Notes: a model not told the origin generated them from the sequence alone. Positions 22,401 through 31,332 are shown, counted from the first letter of the stretch. The stretch is DNA of 64,000 bases from Cheilinus undulatus (GCF_018320785.1 NC_054879.1:47256198-47320197), one strand, 5' to 3'. A program made the numbers and translations.

Positions 22401-22823
22401 TACAGCGTGCCTGAGTCTCAGCCCTGGGACAGGATGCAGCACCAGGGTGATGACCTGGAGACAGACGGGCTGTCCAGAGGTGAAGTCATCCCTTCAGGTG
22501 CAGATGTGTTCTGGAGTCACTGCTGGACAGATGAGCGCCTGCTGGAGCAGGAAAACCATCGCTCTGTCTACCTGAAGTCTCTGACTGATGCCTTGCAAAG
22601 AAGCCAAAGGAGGTAGAGATCATTTAGCTTCTGTTTGACACTCCAAAAAAGCTGCAGACAATAATCTAATCTTTTATTTGTTCTTTTCTCCAGGAGAACA
22701 AACCTGCTTGATGTTCACACTGAAATGAACGGAGCCATCTATGATCACAACAGGAGGAACCCAGAAGCAAAGTACCATTTTGAACTGAAACACACTCTGC
22801 GGAAAGATCTTTACTTACATTAA
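13177..22823 (+). CDS. cflar: CASP8 and FADD-like apoptosis regulator (c-FLIP), 11 coding exons, 511 aa
   Basis: Coding exons are 13177-13478, 13557-13662, 13794-13929, 16224-16273, 16355-16424, 17652-17701, 17819-17888, 18905-18951, 20563-20641, 22117-22612 and 22694-22823. All junctions are GT-AG and phases agree, giving 1,536 nt including the stop. Two death-effector domains (about residues 4-80 and 100-178) show the RFD/RxDL signatures LRRFDILRK and SRVDLAKKV. A proline/glutamine-rich linker (about 181-265) follows. The caspase-like domain starts near residue 280. At the caspase His position it has Arg (CCVISRG, residue 354). At the Cys position, where caspase-8 has QACQG, it has QRYSV (Tyr 399). 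Those substitutions define c-FLIP rather than caspase-8 or -10. c-FLIP joins FADD and procaspase-8 in the death-inducing signalling complex and controls procaspase-8 activation, necroptosis and NF-kB output. LETD|G at residues 417-420 matches the caspase-8 processing site of long c-FLIP. Human long c-FLIP has 480 residues; the excess fits the duplicated linker cassette. No AATAAA was seen within about 300 nt after the stop. Confidence 0.95.
13557..13662 (+). CDS. cflar: cflar coding exon 2 (start of DED2)
   Basis: 106 nt between TTTGCAG and AAG|GTAAGC. It completes the Arg codon of exon 1 and reads VLMADISEDLATDDLDSVKF, closely like the first helices of DED2 in vertebrate c-FLIP. Ends in phase 0. 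Confidence 0.93.
13794..13929 (+). CDS. cflar: cflar coding exon 3 (end of DED2)
   Basis: 136 nt between CTTACAG and TTCAG|GTGAGA. It reads FLDVIIELEKLDKVSP and ends NISRVDLAKKVKKYKNS. Ends in phase 1. If the donor were skipped, the frame would run another 39 codons into the intron and stop at 14048, which would give a DED-only short form. Confidence 0.93.
14016..14136. repeat. Interleaved perfect inverted repeats A-B-A'-B' in cflar intron 3
   Basis: A (14016-14053, 38 nt) is the exact reverse complement of A' (14083-14120). B (14053-14070) is the exact reverse complement of B' (14119-14136). The order A-B-A'-B' means the two stems cannot both form as simple nested hairpins. It looks like the product of local template switching. 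Confidence 0.9.
14595..14850. repeat. Degenerate AAT/ATT trinucleotide tract in cflar intron 3
   Basis: About 250 bp of mixed AATAAT, AGTAAT and ATAACA triplets, which creates incidental long open frames rich in Ile and Asn. Confidence 0.9.
14850..15120 (-). mobile_element. Teleost LINE/SINE 3'-tail-like fragment
   Basis: TTTCATTTGTATAGCACCTT followed by AAAACAAAGGTTTACAAAGT and GCTTTGACA is the widely dispersed fish retroposon tail motif. No full element is present; orientation is tentative. Confidence 0.5.
15443..15706 (-). pseudogene. Fragment of a non-LTR retrotransposon reverse transcriptase
   Basis: A minus-strand frame at 15456-15653 contains DVNKLFKRQRPRNSAGPDSV followed by SPSTFKHCSNQL. 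This matches the pattern before the first RT motifs in fish LINE proteins (xxAGPDGVxxxxLKxCAxQL). It is about 65 residues long and flanked by unrelated AT-rich sequence. The upstream part contains a perfect 15-bp inverted repeat (15626-15640/15646-15660). Confidence 0.65.
16224..16273 (+). CDS. cflar: cflar coding exon 4 (linker, cassette copy 1)
   Basis: 50 nt, phase 1 to phase 0, encoding the Pro/Gln-rich peptide VASPGQQSPQLQLCSNP. Acceptor TTTTTAAAG, donor CCT|GTGAGT. It matches exon 6 at 41 of 50 positions. Confidence 0.85.
16355..16424 (+). CDS. cflar: cflar coding exon 5 (linker, cassette copy 1)
   Basis: 70 nt, phase 0 to phase 1, beginning CPVTTPYSSQSPRQTRPGQ. Acceptor TCTTTAG, donor AGAG|GTAAGA. 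It matches exon 7 at 64 of 70 positions. Confidence 0.85.
16844..17384 (-). mobile_element. Non-autonomous Tc1/mariner-like element, 541 bp, in cflar intron 5
   Basis: Same family as 9033-9566 in inverse orientation. Ends CAGTGCTTAACAAATTTATT and AAATTTGTTAAGCACTG, with TA at both flanks. It lies between the two exon cassettes, so it could have inserted before or after the duplication; copy 2 lacks a partner. Confidence 0.85.
17440..17560 (+). mobile_element. Fragment of hAT-like family B
   Basis: CCCCCAGTTTGGCTGGGCCC and CAGAAAGTTCTCCCCCATAT match the internal end region of the element at 42124-43890 (near 43700-43760) and, inverted, 19690-19900. Confidence 0.6.
17652..17701 (+). CDS. cflar: cflar coding exon 6 (linker, cassette copy 2)
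   Basis: 50 nt encoding VASSAQQSPQQQLFSAP. Acceptor and donor match those of exon 4. Confidence 0.85.
17819..17888 (+). CDS. cflar: cflar coding exon 7 (linker, cassette copy 2)
   Basis: 70 nt beginning CPATTPYNSQSPHQTRPGQ. Acceptor CTCTTAAG, donor AGAG|GTATGA. The donor is weaker than in exon 5, so this copy may be skipped in some transcripts. Confidence 0.85.
18300..18788. mobile_element. hAT-type MITE (CAGTGTTAAT family) in cflar intron 7
   Basis: Starts CAGTGTTAATTTTGGCAGC and ends AAATTAACACTG, with a TTTTAGTC-rich interior like 10575-10952. The flanks TATTTAAT and CACTTAAT are only a partial target duplication. Confidence 0.75.
18905..18951 (+). CDS. cflar: cflar coding exon 8
   Basis: 47 nt, phase 1 to 0, reading PENLCVTAYREQSCQ. 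Acceptor TCCTCAG, donor CAG|GTAGGT. It leads into the caspase-like domain. Confidence 0.85.
19285..19570. mobile_element. Dispersed fish repeat fragment
   Basis: The block CAAGTCACATATTATGCAAA ... GTGTGCTGAAACAAGCTGTT ... CTCATGATGTCATGTGGGGA is a dispersed repeat I recognise from fish genomes. Its superfamily is not clear from the sequence alone. It lies in cflar intron 8. Confidence 0.45.
19660..20296 (-). mobile_element. hAT-like family B copy in cflar intron 8
   Basis: The right end reads TGTCCCCTGACCCCAAGGTT followed by GAGAACCACTGC, the inverse of CAGTGGTTCTCAACC at 42124. The interior has GTGGCAAAAACGGGC repeats, and the left part (19690-19900) is the inverse of 43680-43830. Confidence 0.7.
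20563..20641 (+). CDS. cflar: cflar coding exon 9 (start of caspase-like domain)
   Basis: 79 nt reading VDRYKFNSNPRGVCVIIDCV, the first strand of the caspase fold. Acceptor TTCTGCAG, donor GGAG|GTAAGA; ends in phase 1. Confidence 0.9.
20920..21760. repeat. Repeat-derived sequence in cflar intron 9
   Basis: Includes a dispersed fish motif (CACCAAAATCTAATCGATTC ... GAGTTTGGTGAAGATCCAAC, about 21440-21510) and a short GTGGCAAAAATGTG tract (21590-21690). No exon is seen. Confidence 0.45.
22117..22612 (+). CDS. cflar: cflar coding exon 10 (caspase-like p20/p12 region)
   Basis: 496 nt, the largest coding exon. It contains CCVISRG (Arg in place of the catalytic His), KPKLFFIQRYS (Tyr in place of the catalytic Cys) and DDLETDGLSRG, a LETD|G caspase-8 site at 22455-22466 between the large and small subunit regions. 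Its base composition is more GC-rich than the flanking introns, as expected of coding sequence. Confidence 0.95.
22694..22823 (+). CDS. cflar: cflar coding exon 11 (C-terminus and stop)
   Basis: 130 nt from TTTCTCCAG to TAA at 22821-22823. It encodes the end of the small-subunit-like region, closing HTLRKDLYLH. Confidence 0.92.
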
Positions 22824-23159
22824 CTCTGATTTCACCTTCAATACTGACAGCTCCTTATTTGACAGTCCAACACATTTCCTGCCAGTTAAGAACATTTTGA
22901 ATTGTGGAAACACTGACATCTAGTGGATGTGCTGACTAAAACACTCATGCTTGTTTTCATAGATGTAGCCTCACATATTTAAGTGCTTGTTTATAGTTTA
23001 ATATTTATGCCAGCAAATGTGACTTATTGTATAAACTGAAGGATGCATTCCAGTGGTGCTTTTGCTCTCCAAGGTGCAGCTAAAACAGGTTAGGTGCATG
23101 CGATAAAAGTAATTAGGCTTAAACGTGCAGAAATGTGAAAATAATTATAAATGAAGAAA

Positions 23160-23195
<36 letters not shown>

Positions 23196-23198
23196 ATC
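23160..23198. repeat. (TATC)n microsatellite
   Basis: About nine TCTA/TATC units with one TTTC interruption near the end. Confidence 0.95.
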
Positions 23199-23350
23199 AT
23201 TGATATTGTAATATGTTGTTATTTTTGTCATTATTTCTCATATTAATCTATTTTATTTTATTTTTGAAATTGTAATATACAGGGGAAATTATTCATATCT
23301 AAATGTTTTGGTATATTAACTATTATCCAGTGTATAAGCAGACTGTAGAC

Positions 23351-24469
23351 CAGCGTTACTCAACCCTGCTCAGCCAAAAAGCCCAATTATTGAATAATAC
23401 CTTTGCAAAAGCCACAATCTAAGTGGTGAAAAGTGGAAAATGGGTTAAAGTGGCAATGAAAAAAAGTTAAGGGGGCAAAATGGTCAAAAAGCAGACAAAA
23501 TAGGTGAAAATGGGCAAAATAAAATGCCAAATACCAGGTGACAAGTGACAAAAATGGTGGAGAGAAAGTGACAAAATTTGGATGAGAAGTGACAAAAAAG
23601 AGCTGTACGTGGCAAAAATGGTTCAAAAGTAGGCCTGTCAAAATTAACGTGTTAAGGTGGATTAATCCATCATCTTGATTAATCTGATTAAAAATTTTAA
23701 CGCAGTTAACCCATCTACAGAGCAGATTGACTCAAAATCCCTGAAAACTTAGAGTACATAAAGTATTATCCACATTGCAGGAAGGAGTTTTCTTTTCACC
23801 GAAGCACTTCCACCTTAAAATACCACATTAATGCGAAGCATACATTCATCAGGGATTGTGCGAGCACTTTGGCTAATGCATCGCCAAGCTTGCAAAATGA
23901 AACGCGATTAATGTAGATTAAAAATGAATGATATTTAATCATGATTAATCGAAATTAATCCACAGCAACCCTGTGATTAATCTGATTAAAAAATTTTATT
24001 GTTTGACAGCACTATTAAAAAGTGATAAAACGTAAAAAATGAGTGAAAAGTGACTGAAATGGGCGAAAGACAGGAAAAAAGTGGTATTTGATGGCACAAG
24101 GCAGGTTAAATGGGTGAAAAGTGGCAAAAATTGCACAAAAATATAAACAGTAAAAAGCAGGATAAAAGAGTCAAAAACTGAGCAAAAGGTGGCAAAAAGA
24201 AGTGACTAAAGTTGGCTTAAAGCAGTAAAAATGGATTATAAATGGCAAAAAAAATGCTAATAAGAGCAATGGAAATATACAGAGAAAATTAAAGGTGACA
24301 TAAAAGCCAACTGTATAAGTTTGGGAAACAAACTGATTAATGTGACTTGGAATGGATCATTTCTGAGGTCAAAGTTTCCCTTTTTAAAGGTTTTCTGGGG
24401 GAAAAATATTTCAAATGAAGAGATAAACGAACCCCTTGTGGCTCCAGAGCCACATGTTGAGGATCACTG
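23351..24469 (+). mobile_element. hAT-like family A element with nested MITE
   Basis: Starts CAGCGTTACTCAACCCTGCT and ends GTTGAGGATCACTG. The flanks CTGTAGAC and GTCTAGAC agree at 6 of 8 positions, consistent with an old 8-bp duplication. The interior is a degenerate GTGGCAAAAATGGG tract. A second element is inserted at 23631-24014. Confidence 0.75.
23631..24014. mobile_element. MITE with GGCCTGTCAAA/TTTGACAGCAC ends
   Basis: Begins AGGCCTGTCAAAATTAACGT and ends GTTTGACAGCACTA, with internal GATTAATCTGATTAAAAA repeated near both ends. It is nested in the family A element. Confidence 0.75.
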
Positions 24470-24952
24470 GTCTAGACCTACTGGTTTCTCTGCAGGCAGC
24501 TCGTATAGTTTCAGACGTGACCTGAGTATAGGTGAGGTTTGTTGAGTAGAAAGTGATTCTGAATAAGAAAGAAGTACAAAGTTGCTCTAAAATCTGTTCA
24601 TTCCATAAGTGTATTTGTGCATGCATTGTCTTCATTATGTGTTTTAATAACAAATGTACTCAGAGACATGATGTATGTTTCGTATTCTTTTAACTGTATC
24701 ACTTCTGTGTTGTACTTTTTTTTAACAATGTTTCTATGGCCTTTGTAGCATAATCCACATTAAATTTACAGACAGTATGCTGCAGATCTTTTCCTTTTTT
24801 ACTTGAACAAACATAAGAACAAAAGCATACATTCATCACCCGCCCTCTTTCAGACAGAACATTACATACCCTCTTTCAAATACTAGTTTACAGGAAAATA
24901 TCCGTACGAGCATGCACACATACATAAGCGCCATGTATAAACTAGGGCTGGG

Positions 24953-25433
24953 CAATTCATCGTAAATTAGAGTAAATCCCAATACTGTCTGCTGCAATTT
25001 ACAAATCGCAACAGTAGCAATATTTCTTTAACTTGAAATGTGTCAAACTACCACTTCAATACTTTTTTTGCAGTAGAGATTTTATGAACATTATGCAAAC
25101 ATTCAAGTTAAAAAAAAAAATCCTGCTTTACTTATGTATGTTATTCTTCAACAGAATGAGACTGACCTAAAAATGATCATCCCCTTCAATATAGCAGCTG
25201 TTATCAGATTTGCAATATGAGCCAAAATAATTGCAAATAGATAAGTTTGAAATAATTTTGCTCTCATATATTCTATGTAATATTGTGTGGGTTACAATAT
25301 CGAATGATTTATTGCTTTTATTGAACAATATGTATGACGAGAAACCTAAAAATATTTGCATGTTTAATCGCAATTGCAATACTGGGGAAAATAATTGCAA
25401 TTGGATTATTTCTGTGAATCGTTCAGCCCTAGT
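24953..25433 (+). mobile_element. TAGGGCTG-family MITE
   Basis: Starts TAGGGCTGGGCAATTCATCG and ends GAATCGTTCAGCCCTA, with internal GCAATATTTCTTTAACTTGA and ATTGCAATTGGATTATT blocks shared with other copies. About 480 bp. Confidence 0.8.
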
Positions 25434-26640
25434 ATAAACCAAAACTTAAAGATTCAAATCCTGCTCCATCTTTTCTGTGAATTATCCCTTTATTTCTCCA
25501 GATATCTGAGTCTCAGTCTCCGTCCTAGATCAACATTTTTCTTTAATTCCTCAGATAGTTTCCATATTTCCTTGTAAATCTGAGATTTATCCCCTTAAAG
25601 CCTGATAACTCAAATTTTAGCCAGAAAAATCCCATTTTTTGGAACTGAAATGTTTATTTAACCTTCTACCAAAATCCAAAAAAAAAGGACAAAAAATGCC
25701 TTAAAATTTCTCTCTTTTTTTAATCACATTTGATATGTCAGGCATTTTTGTCAGCTGATAATCCACTGGAAGGACATTTTTTATCTGATTGTGTTGAAAA
25801 GCTTTTGAAGTAGTTTACTGATCCCTTTGATTAGACAGAGGTCTCATAAATGCATGTCTCAAATATGATACAACAGGCTTAAAGGGTTATTTTCAGGATA
25901 CTATTCTCCCATCTACATACAATTCACCAAACTTTTAATCCAAGCCGTGAATGTTGGTGCAACAGTTTCTTCCAGCTGATAGCTCTCTTTCATTTTTCTG
26001 CAGGATAGAAAAATCTTTTTTCCTTATCTTGAGATTTGATGGATAAAGATGCAACAATACATAGATTCTAAATGAATATTTACAGATAAAATGATCTTTA
26101 AATGGTCCCTTCCCTCCAAAATGTTCGGATTTTACCTCATTCCCAAATGCAATGTATAAATGTTAAATGAGATCTCTGCATTTAAACACGTGTCAGGGAT
26201 ATTACTGTTATATTTATGTGATTCAACAGGGCTTATAAAAGTCTGCATTGGCCAGTTATATTAAAGACGCTTTAGATTGGTATTGGCAGCTTTCTCACAG
26301 ATTTTGCTCCATTCATTATTTGTGATCTTCATGGCTCAGGTTTGGGTACTGAGGATTCACTGGAACCAGACATAATCCAGCTGGACACCAATGACATCAA
26401 ACCATTGCTTTTGCAGTCCTTGATCATCATTCCCTCTCAGACTGGCTGAAGTGTTAGCGACTGGTTTGTTTGAATATATGAGACTTCTCAAGTATTTAAA
26501 GAAGTATTTCCCTGGGATATCGTATGTGAAAGATGTCCTCAAATGTCATTAAAACATCTTTAAAAAGATCAGAGCTTTTACTCAGTCCTTTTCTTTGGAA
26601 TCCTCTGTCATACTTTAGTTATGTTTGCTACATCCTGACA
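25434..26640. other. Intergenic stretch without recognised features
   Basis: AT-rich DNA between cflar and the DIP2 gene. No exon, RNA or clear transposon end was found. Confidence 0.5.
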
Positions 26641-26645
26641 TAAAC

Positions 26646-27322
26646 CAGGGCTCATCAGGTTCATCTGCACAAGGGCCAACATTTTTGATACTTTTAACTC
26701 CTTGTTGCCTCTTTAAATCTTTTTTGCAAGATTTTAACCCCTTTGACCCAATTTTCCTGCATGTTTTATCTCCTTTGTACCACTCTTTTATCTATTTTTT
26801 CCCCTTTCTTCTATTTTTACCACTTTTTAACCCCTTTTCATCTTTTTGTGCACTTTTTTTTGTCGTTTGTAATTTTTGATGCTTTTTCTTGCCCCTTTTT
26901 TCCTCTTTTACCAATTTTTGCAACATTTTAACCTCTTTTCACAACCGTTTCTGCCCATTTGTGCCACTCCACAACCCATTTTGCCACTTATCACCCATTT
27001 TTGCGACTCTTTAACCCCTTTTCTCCACTCTATCTGGTCATTTTTGCAGCACTTCTGCCAACCTTAACCCTTTTTTAAATATCGACTGATTATGACAGTA
27101 AATTTCAGTAAAAACAGATCAAATGTTAAGACATTCTCCAACTACTTTAATATTAATTGTTTTGTGGGGTGGATTTAACAGCTGCAGATATTTAAAGCCA
27201 AGGATACTCTTAAAACCATGACATCTTCTTTTCTGAATTTAATGATCTTTCGGGGTCCGGGCAGGAAGCTTTGGGGGTCCTGAAATGGCCCCCGGGCCAC
27301 CAGTTGGTTATCAGTGCTGTAA
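26646..27322. mobile_element. hAT-like family C element
   Basis: The left end resembles CAGGGCTCATCAGGTTCATC followed by TGCACAAGGGCCA. The right end has GGGCAGGAAGCTTTGGGGGT ... CCACCAGTTGGTTATCAGTG. Pyrimidine-rich TTTTTGCCACTTTTAACC repeats lie between. A second copy is at 37678-38620. Confidence 0.7.
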
Positions 27323-28261
27323 AGGCTAATGTTAAACTCAAGACCATACTATCTGAGACCAAGACATGCCCGAGACCAGGATGCACCAAGACCAGGACAA
27401 GAGCAAGAGTTCTGGGAGTCGAGACCAAGTCAAAACCAAGACCATAAAAATCCATTTTAAAAATCCATGACAAGGTTGAACAGTTAGAGAGCATTCTCTC
27501 TTTCATTTTAGTTTTCTTTTAATAAATTTGATGGATAAAAACAAGGTGTCTGCAACTCTTTCAAATCCCAACATGCAAAAATCTCAAATCGTAACAAGTT
27601 TGTTCAACTAACTTCCTGTAAAAAATAAATCCTTGTACGTATTTAAAATCTACTGACCAGTCTGAATTATTTTAAATACGTGAAAATGAGATGTTTATCT
27701 AGATTAGTCAGAATGAGGCCTAAAGTATGTGTTCAGAGGGATTTCTGACCGGGGTGGAGCTGGGGATTTTGGACCCCCAGAAAGAAAATCCCACAGGCCC
27801 CCCTTAGTTGACCAGCCAAACAAAAACTGATCATTTTGATCCACTTACTGAATATAAATAATAAAAAAGATTTCTTGATTTGAATATTGTAATGAGAGCA
27901 GCATGTTTTTGAGGAACACTGGGAGGAAGTTTATGTTTGTCTTGCTGCTGCTGTTTTATCTATTTTTCGTGGTTGTTCATTTATGTCTACTGCCATTGTT
28001 AGTCTTTTATGTCCATTTTATTCTGTTGTGTCATTTGTTTTATTTCTCAAAAGCCTAACCAGGGACAAGGGCTGCAAACTAGCCATGGCTAGATGTGTTT
28101 TATACATTGCATCGGTTGCACTGTAATTAAATGCAGCAGTGCTTATGTATTGAGTAAAGTCAGAAGTGAAAAAAAATACGTCCCCAATTTTTTTTTTTTT
28201 CAGTGGCCCTAATACTCTTCCGTACTGTTCAGACTGAAGCCTATCCAGCGTCTACCTTCCC

Positions 28262-28420
28262 CTAAATGGAGGTTCACCCTGGACTGGTGGTCAGTTTATC
28301 CCAGGACATAAAGAGACAACGATGGGAGGAAACCAGAGCAGCTGGAGAAAAGCATGAAGTCTCTGGAAGGAAGGCCCCATCTGAACCAGGGATTCAAACC
28401 AGGAACCTTTGGACTTTAAT
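28262..28420. mobile_element. Deleted copy of a teleost LINE 3'-tail
   Basis: GGTTCACCCTGGACTGGTGG, then ATGGGAGGAAACCAGAGCAG and GAAGGCCCCATCTGAACCAG, are in the order found in the common fish LINE 3' region, with internal pieces lost. Confidence 0.5.
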
Positions 28421-28679
28421 TTCATATTCTGACTTTTCACACAAGAAACAAAAATGTCGTCTCAGACTGTATGTTTTCCTCCTTCTATGGATGACATCCA
28501 TAAACAAACGACGGCAGAGAAAACCTGATGGCAGCAGCGGTCCGTGCCTGTGAAAAGCTCCGCAGCGCTGTGATTGTGACAGTAGGAGGCAGCCAAGTTT
28601 TATTAGAAACATCAGCAGACGGCATGCATCCACACGAGCACGCACACAAACACAGGAGTAGGTCTCGTGAACGCGCACG

Positions 28680-29210
28680 GCCGGGGCTGCTGTTGCTATG
28701 ATGCAATGGCGACTGCGCCGTGGGAAGCGGGCGAGGAGTTGAATGAGTTCTCCCCACAGTTGAAGTGAGGCAGCCGCGGACGGTCAGGACAGCGTCAGCG
28801 CCCGGGGGACAGACACGGAGACTCTTCAGGGGGGCCCTGTCCGGAACTACGCCACATGGAAACACGCAGCCAGGTGTGTCTGCTAGCCTCGCAGCTAGCC
28901 GTGTCCTGACGGTAGGAGAGATTTCTCACACATCTGTACGACGTTGCAGCGACACCGGAGCCGCACCAACACCCTGTTAGCTCTCCTTAGTGAGGAGGGG
29001 TTGTTTTTATTTCGCTTCTGCCGCATTGTCCTCCTCACCTGCGACTCACTGGACCTATTTGTGCTTCGTTTTGGACCACCATGGCTGAGAGAACCTCCAG
29101 CGGGTTGCTGACGATGATGTTGGAGCCCACGCCGGCTGTCGCTATGACCCTGCCGGCGGAGGTCCGGGAGAAGCTGGCGGAGCTGGAGCTGGAGCTGTCG
29201 GAGGGTAAGT
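28680..29210 (+). promoter_or_regulatory. CpG-rich promoter and 5' UTR of the DIP2-family gene
   Basis: The GC content and CpG density rise sharply here, with many CGs in 28680-28920 and 29080-29204, against AT-rich flanks. There is no clear TATA box. GCAATGGCGACTGCGCCGTG (28703-28722) has YY1/NRF1-like pieces. The transcription start is not resolved. Confidence 0.6.
29081..29204 (+). CDS. dip2a: DIP2-family (disco-interacting protein 2) first coding exon
   Basis: 124 nt encoding 41 codons plus one base. It opens MAERTSSGLL and closes LPAEVREKLAELELELSE, then donor GAGG|GTAAGT in phase 1. The LPAEVR-x2-LAELELELSEG motif is the N-terminus of DIP2 proteins, the DMAP1-binding-like region that precedes two AMP-binding/acyl-CoA-synthetase-like domains of this roughly 1,550-residue family. 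The next exon, expected to continue (G)DITQKGYEKKR, is not in the window. DIP2 proteins are implicated in neuronal wiring and lipid metabolism. The core LPAEVRE fits DIP2A better than DIP2B (LPPEVRA), while the MAER start and LEP-x-PA stretch resemble DIP2B, so the paralogue is uncertain. Protein family: confident. Confidence 0.85.
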
Positions 29211-29861
29211 TGACAACACCACGGAGCTTGAAAAAACTCCAGCATGTGTGGCAAATGTTCGCTGTGTTTGTATCTGGAGGGGAGATTTAAACATGACACT
29301 GTTTGACAGCTGTCAGAACCACCGCCCTGGATCTTTGGCTTTATGGCTCTTGTTAGAAAACATGCCAGCATCCCAGAAGTCCCCCTACTCTCAGACACCC
29401 AAAAACCAACTTATGATGGAGTTATGTCATCATGACAAGGAGTCATGCTCTAAACCACTCTGGTTATAGGCTTACACAGGCTTATCTCACTTTACATGGC
29501 CACATTTAAATTTTAGCCCCTCAAAGCAAAACCCGTTACCATGTTTGGATAGATGCTTATCTACCATACATTAACAGCTGAGCTGACACACCCATGCTGC
29601 TCTAATGTGGCCTTGTTTTACACCTTACCAGGAATTTAGCCTTTCCAAAGTGTAATAAGCAGGGAATTAGAGGAACAGTTACACTTCATGAAAGATGCAC
29701 CAAGAGTTTGGCTATTGTGCCAACTTTTTTGGTGCATATCCAGTGGTGCTGATGCACATCTCTTCTTCTTTCTAGTATTACTCATATTTTGATGCAAAAT
29801 GAGCATCAATGAAGATGCTTACAATAAGATTATAACATTATAGTATCAACAGTTAGGGCTG

Positions 29862-31229
29862 GGAAATTAATCCAAAATTAGATTTATGCTTTATGCTATA
29901 AAGGAGGAGGCTGGGGTGGAGGAGGTGAAGCTTTAGTCTATAAAGGAGGAGGCTGGGGTGGAGGAGGTGAAGCTTTAGTCTATAAAGGAGGAGGCTGGGG
30001 TGGAGGAGGTGAAGCTTTAGTCTATAAAGGAGGAGGCTGGGGTGGAGGAGGTGAAGCTTTTGTCTATGAAGGAGGAGGCTGGGGTGGAGGTGAAGCTTTT
30101 GTCTATAAAGGAGGAGGCTGGGGTGGAGGAGGTGAAGCTTTAGTCTATAAAGGAGGAGGCTGGGGTGGAGGAGGTGAAGCTTTAGTCTATAAAGGAGGAG
30201 GCTGGGGTGGAGGAGGTGAAGCTTTAGTCTATAAAGGAGGAGGCTGGGGTGGAGGAGGTGAAGCTTTTGTCTATGAAGGAGGAGGCTGGGGTGGAGGTGA
30301 AGCTTTGGTCTATAAAGGAGGAGGCTGGGGTGGAGGAGGTGAAGCTTTAGTCTATAAAGGAGGAGGCTGGGGTGGAGGAGGTGAAGCTTTAGAATATAAA
30401 GGAGGAGGCTGGGGTGGAGGAGGTGAAGCTTTAGAATATAAAGGAGGAGGCTGGGGTGGAGGAGGTGAAGCTTTAGAATATAACGGAGGCGGCGGGGGTG
30501 GAGGAGGTGAAGCTTTAGAATATAAAGGAGGAGGCTGGGGTGGAGGAGGTGAAGCTTTAGAATATAAAGGAGGAGGCTGGGGTGGAGGAGGTGAAGCTTT
30601 AGAATATAAGGGAGGAGGCTGGGGTGGAGGAGGTGAAGCTTTAGAATATAAAGGAGGAGGCTGGGGTGGAGGAGGTGAAGCTTTAGAATATAAAGGAGGA
30701 GGCTGGGGTGGAGGAGGTGAAGCTTTAGAATATAAAGGAGGAGGCTGGGGTGGAGGAGGTGAAGCTTTAGTCTATAAAGGAGGAGGCTGGGGTGGAGGAG
30801 GTGAAGCTTTAGTCTATAAAGGAGGAGGCTGGGGTGGAGGAGGTGAAGCTTTGCCAGCAGCATTGATGCAAACAGGGATTATTGAGGAGGATGTCATATT
30901 AAGTGGACACTTGAATGTTTGCATAATGGGCATAAAATGTCTGCTACAAAAAAACACTGGTGTTATGACACACTTTAAGTTGAAAATCGTGGCTTTGGTG
31001 ATTTGTAAATTGCAGCAGGCCATATTGCTATTTAATCTAATGTGCAGTTAATTGCCCAGCCCTTGCTAATTATAATATAGAATGATATTTTTGCTTTTGT
31101 TTGTTGATTAAAAAAACATATTTTGAGGTACTTAAAAAATAATTGCATATCAAATTAAAATTGCAACACTTGGATAAAAAAAATCCCAATTAGATAATTT
31201 TCCCAAATCATTCAGCCCTATCAACAGTA
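29862..31229 (-). mobile_element. TAGGGCTG-family MITE(s) carrying the 42-bp minisatellite
   Basis: Starts AGGGCTGGGAAATTAATCCA. An inverted start end lies near 31004-31063 (CTAATGTGCAGTTAATTGCC then CAGCCC), and the right end at about 31229 reads CATTCAGCCCTA. The array at 29893-30853 occupies the interior. Confidence 0.65.
29893..30853 (+). repeat. 42-bp minisatellite, 23 copies
   Basis: Unit TATAAAGGAGGAGGCTGGGG + TGGAGGAGGTGAAGCTTTAG + TC (42 bp; GA-rich strand +). Two units (ending near 30099 and 30303) are 39 bp. The array is open in frame on both strands (14-residue repeats YKGGGWGGGGEALV and LHLLHPSLLLYRLK), because 42 and 39 are multiples of three. There is no start context, splice signal or protein family, so I do not call a gene. 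Confidence 0.97.
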
Positions 31230-31332
31230 CTCCTAAGGTTAGGATTTCCTTAATTTGGCACGCTATGTTTGATCAGACACCCCCTTTCAAAATTCAAAAT
31301 TAAAAAAACTTTATTTGTCCCTGGGGGGCAAT

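Noticed and set aside
20563-22823. Caspase-8 or caspase-10 rather than c-FLIP
   Set aside because: The catalytic Cys is Tyr (QRYSV) and the catalytic His is Arg (CCVISRG); both are the c-FLIP substitutions.
29853-30863. 336-codon minus-strand frame of Leu/His repeats and a 248-codon plus-strand Gly-rich frame
   Set aside because: Both are the two strands of a 42-bp minisatellite whose unit length is a multiple of three. There is no protein family, promoter or splice evidence.
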